This document shows positions 24,724 to 32,176 of a DNA stretch of 34,246 nt, piece after piece. The translations under genes and the position numbers were made by a program. The notes beneath the pieces were generated by a model. The model saw only the letters and a list, made by a program, of their open reading frames with translations. It was not told the origin of the DNA and ran no database searches. Positions within the stretch are counted from its first letter, which is position 1. Each line of letters begins with the position of its first letter. Source of the stretch: JADKIH01 sp031427625 (GTDB taxonomy: Bacteria; Bacteroidota; Bacteroidia; AKYH767-A; 2013-40CM-41-45); contig JANPNV010000001.1 of the NCBI GenBank assembly GCA_031427625.1, positions 1-34,246 of the forward strand, read 5' to 3'.

Positions 24724-26610
24724 TTATTTCATCCAGTGCTTATACCACATTTGAAAAACAAATACAAACCATATTCTCTCAAAATTCTGAAGCTGACCTT
24801 TCATATAGCCATCACGAATTTTTGCAACTTCAGCTGCATTAATATATTCATTTTGACTTAATGCTGCATCAGACATAAAATCCATAAACAATTCTTTCAT
24901 CTCACTCCTGCACCATTTATCTAATGGTATTCCAAAACCCATTTTAGGCCTATCCATTATTTTCTTCGGAATGTATTTATGCACGATGTCTTTTAATATT
25001 TTCTTCTGAAAATTTCCCTCCATTTTATAATTAGAAGGAACCGTTGCCAAAAACTCCACTAGCCTGTGATCAAGAAAAGGTTCCCTCGCTTCCAGTGAAA
25101 CAGACATGGATGCCCTGTCAACTTTTTGCAATATGTCATCAACAAGGTATGTTGAATAATCAACTGCTAATATTTTATTTAACGTTTCAACCTCTGAAGA
25201 TAATTCTTTTCCGATCTGGAATGGATTTTCACTTTCCATCACAGGAAATTTAAGCAATCGTTGAAGCTCACCAGCAGAAAAAGTCTGATTGATGACATCG
25301 AACATTTCCGACTCGTAGCGTGTATTTAATACGCGACGAAGTTTATCGTTCCTGTCGGCCGTCAAGAGTGACTTATTATTACCCGGAACGAGATTTGAAG
25401 AAATACTTCTTGCAAAAAACGGAATGCCTTTAAACTTTTTAATGTAGTTCAGACTTTTCAAATGTCGTGGATAACCTGCAAAAAGTTCGTCACCCCCATC
25501 GGCAGACAAAGCAACAGTTACATGCTCTCTTGCAATGCGGCTGATTAATGTAGTTGGAACTGCAGAAGGATCGCCAAATGGCTGATCATAAATTTCAGGC
25601 AGTTTGGGGACAAGGTGCATGGCATCCTTGAAGGAACAATAATATTCATGATGATCAGACCCAATGTTTGCTGCAACTTCCTTCGCATAAGGCGCTTCAT
25701 TAAATCCCGGCTCGTCAAAACCGATAGTATATGTTCGAATTTGTCCCGGGTATGTTTTCTGAAGAATTGCTGCAACACAAGAGCTGTCATAACCTCCGCT
25801 GAGAAAAACGCCAACGGGTACATCAGAAATCATCCTGTAATTAAAAGCCGATATCAGAAGCTCTTCTGTTTTATCTAATACTTCCTCATAACTCATTCGC
25901 GACTGAGGCTTGTTGTAAAACGTATTTACATTCCAGTAAGTCTCTGTGCTGATTTTTTTCGAATTCAGGTCTAGCTCTAGCCATGATCCGGGCTTCAGCT
26001 GATAGGTGTCATTAAAAATTGAATGAGGACTGCTTATATATCCATGCTGAAAATAATAAGCGAGTGCATTATTATCGATTTCTTTTTCGAATGAGGGATG
26101 GTGATGAAATGATTTTAATTCGGAGCCAAACAGGAAAACGTCATTTTTCCAATAATAGAAAAGTGGCTTCACTCCTGCTCTGTCGCGGATACAGATCATC
26201 TTCTGCTTCCTTTCATCATAGAGAACGATTGAAAACATTCCTATGAATTTATCCACGCACGATTTACCCCAATGCTGATAGGCCCTGAGGATAACCTCTG
26301 TATCACCTGTCGAATGAAAAGTAAATCCAGAACCTTCCAGCTCCTTCCTTACCTCTCTGAAATTATAAATTTCGCCATTGAAGATGATGAAATCTCCAGT
26401 ATCAGGATTCTTCATTGGCTGATGACCGGCAATGGAAAGATCGAGGATAGCCAGGCGGCGAAAGCCAAGTCCGATGGAAACTCCCCGGGGACTTAATAAT
26501 TCATAGCCCGAATCGTCGGGACCGCGATGACTAACGGCATTAGCCATATTCATCAGCACATCCATGCCCGACCGACCTTTGAAATCTACAAAACCTGCAA
26601 AACCACACAT
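24724..26610 (-). CDS. asnB: Asparagine synthase (glutamine-hydrolysing) homologue
   Basis: A 628-residue class II glutamine amidotransferase fused to an asparagine-synthase domain. Cys2 (start MCGFAGF) is the glutaminase nucleophile once Met is removed; SHRGPDDSG, FNGEIYNFRE and the DTEVILRAY stretch complete the glutaminase domain (about 1-200). The synthetase domain has the PP-loop FLSGGYDSSCVA near 266-277, LSADGGDELFAGYPRH near 370 and EAREPFLDHRLVEF near 515. All catalytic landmarks are present. In polysaccharide loci, such homologues can amidate uronic acids instead of aspartate, and this one is directly followed by a GNAT gene amid glycan genes. The general amino-acid role is equally possible from sequence alone. 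Confidence 0.9.
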   Translation of the reverse strand: MCGFAGFVDFKGRSGMDVLMNMANAVSHRGPDDSGYELLSPRGVSIGLGFRRLAILDLSIAGHQPMKNPDTGDFIIFNGEIYNFREVRKELEGSGFTFHSTGDTEVILRAYQHWGKSCVDKFIGMFSIVLYDERKQKMICIRDRAGVKPLFYYWKNDVFLFGSELKSFHHHPSFEKEIDNNALAYYFQHGYISSPHSIFNDTYQLKPGSWLELDLNSKKISTETYWNVNTFYNKPQSRMSYEEVLDKTEELLISAFNYRMISDVPVGVFLSGGYDSSCVAAILQKTYPGQIRTYTIGFDEPGFNEAPYAKEVAANIGSDHHEYYCSFKDAMHLVPKLPEIYDQPFGDPSAVPTTLISRIAREHVTVALSADGGDELFAGYPRHLKSLNYIKKFKGIPFFARSISSNLVPGNNKSLLTADRNDKLRRVLNTRYESEMFDVINQTFSAGELQRLLKFPVMESENPFQIGKELSSEVETLNKILAVDYSTYLVDDILQKVDRASMSVSLEAREPFLDHRLVEFLATVPSNYKMEGNFQKKILKDIVHKYIPKKIMDRPKMGFGIPLDKWCRSEMKELFMDFMSDAALSQNEYINAAEVAKIRDGYMKGQLQNFERIWFVFVFQMWYKHWMK

Positions 26611-26706
26611 AATTGGTGTAAAACTAATGAAAGGATATGATTTTGTATAAACTACATCAGAATCCTATTAACATCATCAACTAACTAAATGATAAGTTCA
26701 AATTGC

Positions 26707-26714
26707 TATTTTTG
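26707..26714 (+). promoter_or_regulatory. Candidate -7 element for the methyltransferase-glycosyltransferase pair
   Basis: TATTTTTG is a full match to the TAnnTTTG -7 consensus of the Bacteroidota housekeeping sigma factor, and it sits 28 bases ahead of the ATG. I find no TTTG about 19 bases upstream, so the -33 element is weak or absent. It lies in the 132-base gap that also serves divergent asnB. Confidence 0.45.
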
Positions 26715-26742
26715 CGGCCTCATTACATATACTTAACCACTG

Positions 26743-27465
26743 ATGCAGGCAATTGAAAATAAGGACGTCGCCGAATACTACGACAAATTCTGGAAGGATC
26801 TGGATGCGAAGAATAAGGGAGGAATTAACTCGAGACATCGTTACATACTTTATCACCTGAAGAAGGCAGGGCTGAAGAAGAACTCTAGCGTTCTTGAAAT
26901 TGGTTGCGGACTCGGAATGCTGACTTCATTTATCGGGAAATCACTTTCTTCGGGAAAAATAAAAGGCGTTGATATAAGCCCGGAATCGATTCAGTATGCG
27001 ACGAAAAAATATGGCAAGCATAACATCACCTTCGAAGTAAACAATATGTCCGATTTCAAATCAGGTGAAAAATTTGACTTTATTGTCTTCCCCGATGTAC
27101 TCGAACACATTCCGGTAGAAGCGCATAACAACATCTTCGCAACTATTCGCAAACTTGTAAATCCTGATTCCGTTGTTCTGATAAATATCCCAAATCCGAT
27201 GGCTCTTGAATACATGCATATTCATTACAAAGATGAGCTTCAGATTATCGACCAGCCCCTTCATACTTATACATTCATGAAAGCGATATATGACAATGGC
27301 TTTTATCTTGAATCGTTGAAAACATATCCTATCTTTTTTATTCAGCCAGATTATCAATCTATGATTGTGAAGCCTTATGAAGCATTCAGCATAATGAAAC
27401 AAAAGAGTAATGCGGCTGTCATACTTAAAAATATCTGGCTTAGGTTTCTCAACTTCATTAATTAA
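26743..27465 (+). CDS. Class I SAM-dependent methyltransferase
   Basis: A 240-residue methyltransferase with SAM motif I VLEIGCGLGMLTSFIG at about 50-65, an acidic GVDISPESI, the motif IV region FDFIVFPDVLEHIP and a post-motif VLINIPNPMALEYM. It matches the Methyltransf_11/23 pattern. No N-terminal zinc motif is present, unlike the fused methyltransferase in the export operon. It is six bases upstream of a glycosyltransferase gene with an unusual TTG start, so they form a two-gene unit. The DNA near its start is richer in G/C than the glycan operon (28 of 60 at 26761-26820). Acceptor unknown, probably a sugar or lipid-linked glycan. Confidence 0.85.
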   Translation: MQAIENKDVAEYYDKFWKDLDAKNKGGINSRHRYILYHLKKAGLKKNSSVLEIGCGLGMLTSFIGKSLSSGKIKGVDISPESIQYATKKYGKHNITFEVNNMSDFKSGEKFDFIVFPDVLEHIPVEAHNNIFATIRKLVNPDSVVLINIPNPMALEYMHIHYKDELQIIDQPLHTYTFMKAIYDNGFYLESLKTYPIFFIQPDYQSMIVKPYEAFSIMKQKSNAAVILKNIWLRFLNFIN

Positions 27466-27471
27466 TCCTGT

Positions 27472-28527
27472 TTGAAAAAAAGGAAGGCCCTTTACTTTTT
27501 TGTCGGACAATCGACATTTGTAAAGAAAGACATCGACATTATTTCGGAAAAATCTGAAGTACATACTTTAAATTTTGAAGTTGATGCAGGCCAGAAATGG
27601 AAAGTTTTGCTTCAGTTTGTCAGACAAATATTCTTCCTCCTCCGCTACGGGTTTACCTCCACTCTTTTTGTATCACAGTTTGCCGGATATCATTCTTTAC
27701 TTCCCGTCCTGTTTGCCAAAATCACCGGAAAAAAAAGTTTGATTATTGCCGGTGGGATGGAATGTGTTGCTTTCCCATCGATCGGTTATGGAAATTTTCA
27801 AAAAAAATACTTGAAAAATTTTACCCGATGGAGTCTGATGAATGCATCACATATATCGCCGAAACATGAGACCTTGTGGCATAGCAGGTATACATATACA
27901 AACGACGATTTCAGTGAACAAGGAATTCAATTTTTTATTCCTTCAATTAGAACTCCGCATACTGTTATTTATAATGGATATGATTCTATTAAATTTCAGA
28001 AAAAGGGAGATAAGAAAGCCAGTACTTTTATTACTGTTACAGGAGCTATGGAATATCCGTTTCAGACAGCATTAAAAGGAATAGACCTTTTACTTGAAGT
28101 AGCGAAAGATTTTCCAAAGGCAACATTTTTAATAATCGGAGCGCTTTCAGAGAGTCAGTTTCCTGATCGTCCTTCAAATGTGATTGTAAAGCCAAAAGTT
28201 CCTAATGAAAAGCTGATTGAGCTTTACAGCGAATCGCAATTTTATTTTCAGTTGTCAATGGCAGAAGGTTTTCCAAATGCTCTGTGTGAAGCCATGTTGT
28301 GTGAATGTGTTCCTATCGGCTCTGATGTTTTTTCTATTTCGGATATTATTGACAACACAGGATTTCTTTTACGCAAACGGAATAAAAACATGCTCGCGGA
28401 AGTTGTTCAGAAAGCGCTTACATGCGATGCTGCTGCACTTGGAAAATCGGCGAGGGAACGGATTTTAAAAAACTATCCTCTCAGCAGAAGAAATGCCGAG
28501 CTTTCATCACTTATTGATAAACTTTAA
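27472..28527 (+). CDS. Glycosyltransferase, GT4-like; TTG start
   Basis: A 351-residue GT-B glycosyltransferase. The C-terminal domain contains VTGAMEYPFQTALKGIDLL, ATFLIIGALS, IVKPKVPNEKLIELY and a perfect EX7E (E-GFPNALC-E) near 265-273. The N-terminal domain has LFVSQFAGYHSLLPVLFAKITGKKSLIIAGGM near 63-95. The start is TTG at 27472: the in-frame codon at 27463-27465 is a stop, and the next in-frame ATG is near residue 95, after conserved sequence. It lies six bases after the methyltransferase stop. It ends 18 bases from a convergent gene, with no hairpin between. Confidence 0.86.
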   Translation: MKKRKALYFFVGQSTFVKKDIDIISEKSEVHTLNFEVDAGQKWKVLLQFVRQIFFLLRYGFTSTLFVSQFAGYHSLLPVLFAKITGKKSLIIAGGMECVAFPSIGYGNFQKKYLKNFTRWSLMNASHISPKHETLWHSRYTYTNDDFSEQGIQFFIPSIRTPHTVIYNGYDSIKFQKKGDKKASTFITVTGAMEYPFQTALKGIDLLLEVAKDFPKATFLIIGALSESQFPDRPSNVIVKPKVPNEKLIELYSESQFYFQLSMAEGFPNALCEAMLCECVPIGSDVFSISDIIDNTGFLLRKRNKNMLAEVVQKALTCDAAALGKSARERILKNYPLSRRNAELSSLIDKL

Positions 28528-28545
28528 GGTTTTGCTGAAAAAAAA

Positions 28546-30885
28546 TTATCGGAGGATTGTCAGAATACCCTCTCGTCTCTGGCCATCATTTTCTAATATA
28601 TAAACGTAGACATCCTGCGCTAATTTTTCGCCAGCAAAGTCTCCATCCCAATTAACAGTAGCGGCATCGTTGCTTTGAAATACTTGCTGGCCCCAGCGAT
28701 TAAAGATTGTAATCTTATATATTTCACAAGGTCTGAAAATACTTGGCTTGAAATAATCATTTATGCCATCACCGTTGGGCGTGAATGAAGTAGGAATAAA
28801 AACTTTTTCTCCGATGGCAGATTCATACTTTATTGTCTGCTTCATTGAATCTGGGCAAGCAGATTGACTATTCACGTAAAGGGTAACCGTATGTTCGCCT
28901 TCGGTAGCGTATTTATGAATCGGATTTAAATCTTCGCTCGAAGTTCCGTCGCCAAAATCCCAGTAGCGATAAGCGGCATGATTTGAAAGATCTTTAAAAC
29001 TAAATAAGTCGTTGCATGTATCAGGCACTGCGAGGAAATCAGCTTTTTTGTAACTGATGAAGTAGATTGGCTTGTTGAGAGTTGCCTTACATCCATATTG
29101 TGATATGGCCGTAAGATGAACCGGTATATTTCCTGAAAGAGAAAATGTATGTAGGGGAGAATTGTCATGAGAGACAGTGTAATCACCGAACTCCCAGATG
29201 AAGGAATTTGAATTGTCTGACAAGTTAATGAATTGTACCAGCGAATCGCATGGCGCTACCTGAAACTTAAAATCGGGATCAGGCAATGGAGGAATAGTAA
29301 CCATCATTGAACTGGTATCTATACAAGAGGAATCGGTAGCGACGATGAGCTGAACTTCATATTGGCCCGCATTCTGATAATGATGCGTTGTTTCGGAACC
29401 TAAGAAGGTCGTTTCATCACCAAAAGACCATCGATATGCCACGGCGAAATGTGACAACTGTTTTGTCTTTAATGAAAAGTTGCAGGTGTCGAGCTTAAGT
29501 GAAAAATCTGATGTGGGATTCTGTAAAATATAAATCTTCCTGGTAAGTGTGTCTGTGCAGCTTGAATCGGTAGATGTAATAAGAGTAACATTATACTCGC
29601 CGGAGGTTGCATATGTATGCACAGGATTAACTACAGTTGATCTTGTTTGATCACCAAAATTCCATGACCAGTAATCGGAAAACCCATTTACCCCATAAGA
29701 CTTATCAAAAAAAGAATAATCGTTTGAACAATGGATTCCGGAGGCAATAAAGTTTGTAATAAATTTAGGATATACATGCACAATTCCCGTGGCAGTATCA
29801 TTACACAAAGGATTTATTCCTGAATATGCGATGAGAGTAGCAAGGTAATCGCCTGTATCCGGATAAATATAACTTGGGTTCTTCATCGAGGAAGTATCAT
29901 CAGTCGCTGTAGTATCTCCGAAAAACCAACTGTAAGTTGCCGCATTGAAGCTGTTGTTTTGAAAATCTGCTGCAAGACTTCCGCAAGCTATTGTTGGTGA
30001 ATAAATAGAGGCAACGGTAATCTGCGGACATGGAACAACATTTACCTGGAAGTCGCGGCGGGTTTCGCCCAGATAGATTCCGTTTCTAAATTCTTTAACA
30101 CTTACACCATAAACAAACTGACCTTGTGCTGCCGGAGTTGCAGTAAGCAATCCTGTATGTGCATTTATACGCATAGGAATACCGCCGAGAGGATTACTAA
30201 CGGAATAAGGCGATAAAAAAACGACGGAATCATAGGGCGGACCCTGAGGAGGATTGGGAATTGCATTGGACATGCTACCACCGTTGAATGGATAACTTAA
30301 CTGATATACTAATGAATCACCTTCAGCATCGGTGGCCGAATGATCGAATGTAAATGGGGCATTCCTGCAAATAAATGTAGGAGGCCAGTGCTTAAAAACA
30401 GGATTACTGTTAACGGCAGCAATCAGAGGATTTGTAATCACAGCCATATAAGTAGCACCAGTGCCTTGTACGTTTGCAAGATTTGCAATGGAACTATTCC
30501 TGCAACAACGCTGATAGGTAATTGTATAAATGGCGGCTTGCGGAACGGTTAACGTGAAAATATACTGCGCCACCTCATAACACACATTTGTTGGAGGTGT
30601 GAGACAAGGAGAATTTATCACATTAGGTACTGATTGCTGATGCGTGATAAAAACCTGTGTTGTACTGACAAGATTACTACTCTGATCATATACTCCAATT
30701 ATTGCAGGATTATCGAATGGAGGAACACCATTGAAGCAGTCCCTGTAAACAGTCAATGTTACTTCATACTGATTATTAGCGATATAATGGTAATTCATCT
30801 CGCCACCAACAATATGCGTAGCGAAACACCTGAGTGCGGGAAAAGCGAATACGAAAAGAATTAGAAGGTAAAAATGCTTTTTCAC
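28546..30885 (-). CDS. Surface protein with five PKD repeats and gliding-motility CHU-type T9SS tail; GTG start
   Basis: A 779-residue exported protein. A signal peptide (MKKHFYLLILFVFAFPALRCFA) begins at a GTG; no in-frame ATG is visible upstream. The mature N-terminus THIVGGEMNYHY starts a 265-residue domain with a YQRCCRN motif that I know from many Bacteroidota CHU-type proteins. Five PKD repeats (about 290-690) follow, each with an FGD core (FFGDTT, WNFGDQT, WSFGDET, WEFGDYT, WDFGDGT). The end, from VFIPTSFTPNGDGINDYF at about 694 with IFNRWGQQVF and a WDGDF turn, is the gliding-motility-associated C-terminal domain (T9SS type B). The product is expected on the cell surface. It is preceded by a good promoter. 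Confidence 0.92.
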   Translation of the reverse strand: MKKHFYLLILFVFAFPALRCFATHIVGGEMNYHYIANNQYEVTLTVYRDCFNGVPPFDNPAIIGVYDQSSNLVSTTQVFITHQQSVPNVINSPCLTPPTNVCYEVAQYIFTLTVPQAAIYTITYQRCCRNSSIANLANVQGTGATYMAVITNPLIAAVNSNPVFKHWPPTFICRNAPFTFDHSATDAEGDSLVYQLSYPFNGGSMSNAIPNPPQGPPYDSVVFLSPYSVSNPLGGIPMRINAHTGLLTATPAAQGQFVYGVSVKEFRNGIYLGETRRDFQVNVVPCPQITVASIYSPTIACGSLAADFQNNSFNAATYSWFFGDTTATDDTSSMKNPSYIYPDTGDYLATLIAYSGINPLCNDTATGIVHVYPKFITNFIASGIHCSNDYSFFDKSYGVNGFSDYWSWNFGDQTRSTVVNPVHTYATSGEYNVTLITSTDSSCTDTLTRKIYILQNPTSDFSLKLDTCNFSLKTKQLSHFAVAYRWSFGDETTFLGSETTHHYQNAGQYEVQLIVATDSSCIDTSSMMVTIPPLPDPDFKFQVAPCDSLVQFINLSDNSNSFIWEFGDYTVSHDNSPLHTFSLSGNIPVHLTAISQYGCKATLNKPIYFISYKKADFLAVPDTCNDLFSFKDLSNHAAYRYWDFGDGTSSEDLNPIHKYATEGEHTVTLYVNSQSACPDSMKQTIKYESAIGEKVFIPTSFTPNGDGINDYFKPSIFRPCEIYKITIFNRWGQQVFQSNDAATVNWDGDFAGEKLAQDVYVYILENDGQRREGILTILR

Positions 30886-30901
30886 TCTAAACCAATATAA
30901 G

Positions 30902-30932
30902 CAAATATAGAAAACACAAATTATCTGGCAAA
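30902..30932 (-). promoter_or_regulatory. Bacteroidota-type -33/-7 promoter of the CHU-type protein gene
   Basis: On the minus strand TTTG (30929-30932), a spacer of exactly 19 bases, then TATATTTG (30902-30909), a full match to the TTTG-N19-TAnnTTTG consensus. The GTG start lies 16 bases downstream, so the 5' leader would be about 10 bases long. Confidence 0.65.
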
Positions 30933-30964
30933 GAGATATTTTGTTAAAACCGCCATTATAATTA

Positions 30965-31882
30965 TCACCTGTAAATCTTTACAACTTCCTCGTTTTGTGT
31001 CATCCAGCCTCTGTACATACCTTCGGAATTAAACGTTAATGAGAAGTTCCCAGCTGAATCGACAGCGATTACCCCTCCTTCTCCACCAAGGTTTACAAGC
31101 TTTTTATTAACGACGATTTCACAGGCCTCTGCAAGAGAATGTCCTTTGTACTCCATCAAACAGGAAATATCGTAGGCAACTACAGTTCTCAGGAAATATT
31201 CACCATGACCTGTACAAGAAACTGCGCATGTACTGTTATTGGCATAAGTTCCTGCGCCGATGACAGGACTATCACCAATGCGATTGAAACGCTTGTTTGT
31301 CATGCCTCCTGTTGATGTTGCTGCAGCTAAGTTACCATTGACATCGCAGGCAACAGCACCCACCGTTCCGAATTTTTTATCGCTGTGGTCGAGTTTTATT
31401 TTTCCTTCTGCAAGACTTTCCTTGTATTGATCGAATCTATGTTGAACGAAGAAATATTCATCCGTCTCAAATTGAATATTCATACTTCGGGCAAACTCTT
31501 CAGCTCCTGCTCCTGCAAGAAATACGTGTTCAGATTTTTCCATTATCGCTCTGGAAAGCAAAACAGGATTTTTAACGCCCCTGATATTGGCAACGGCCCC
31601 TGCTAACAGAGTTTTCCCATCCATTATAGATGCATCCATTTCGTGAAAGCCATCGTGGGTAAAGACTGATCCGCGTCCGGCATTAAACAACGGAGCATCT
31701 TCGAGACAGGTAACAGCCTTCTCAACAGCATCTAATGCATACCCGCCTTTATTTAGAATTTCAAAACCAGTTTTGAGCGCGTTTTTAAGCGCCAGATTGT
31801 AAGCAAGCTCTTTTTCTGGAGTCATAGAAGAGGGCAAAATTGTACCTGCGCCACCATGAATGGCAAGAACTATTTTATTCAT
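30965..31882 (-). CDS. Isoaspartyl peptidase / plant-type L-asparaginase (Ntn hydrolase)
   Basis: A 305-residue N-terminal nucleophile hydrolase of the plant-type asparaginase family, which hydrolyses asparagine and isoaspartyl dipeptides after autocleavage. HGGAG lies at 9-13 and NAGRGSVFTHDGFHEMDASIMDG at about 67-89. The autocleavage site precedes Thr173 in FGTVGAVACD, giving alpha and beta subunits. GGMTNKRFNRIGDSPVIGAGTYAN (about 195-220) and CTGHGEYFLR complete the substrate site. No signal peptide is seen, so it is probably cytoplasmic and recycles aspartate or repairs isoaspartyl residues. It is a single gene, 79 bases ahead of the CHU-type gene on the same strand, but the latter has its own promoter. 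Other names in use are IaaA and type III asparaginase. Confidence 0.93.
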   Translation of the reverse strand: MNKIVLAIHGGAGTILPSSMTPEKELAYNLALKNALKTGFEILNKGGYALDAVEKAVTCLEDAPLFNAGRGSVFTHDGFHEMDASIMDGKTLLAGAVANIRGVKNPVLLSRAIMEKSEHVFLAGAGAEEFARSMNIQFETDEYFFVQHRFDQYKESLAEGKIKLDHSDKKFGTVGAVACDVNGNLAAATSTGGMTNKRFNRIGDSPVIGAGTYANNSTCAVSCTGHGEYFLRTVVAYDISCLMEYKGHSLAEACEIVVNKKLVNLGGEGGVIAVDSAGNFSLTFNSEGMYRGWMTQNEEVVKIYR

Positions 31883-32176
31883 AGTTGATTATTGATTGGC
31901 AAATTAAAGCAATAGAGTCACTTATTTGACAGAAACCCGGCTAAAAAATTGTGATTAGAGAGCAAAGGTCTTAATTATTACATGCCGTGAAAAAGTAGTT
32001 GTTCACAAAGACACCAAAATGTAAGGCTGAAATTGTTCATTTTCTCCATGATCCCAAACAATCTGGCAACTCACCAATTTATGTTGCCATAAAGAAATCT
32101 AAAACTTACAAAAGAGGAATACGGGATTAAATACAAGCATCCATTTTTTTTCTGAATGTAGTTTGCATTCGAACAT

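Noticed and set aside
27061..27564. Open frame of 167 codons on the minus strand
   Set aside because: It lies antisense to the methyltransferase and glycosyltransferase genes, both of which have family motifs; its translation shows no recognisable domain.
32064..32089. 7-bp inverted repeat TGGCAAC / GTTGCCA in the gap before the last gene
   Set aside because: No T run follows, and arms of this length with a 12-base loop are expected many times by chance in 34 kb.
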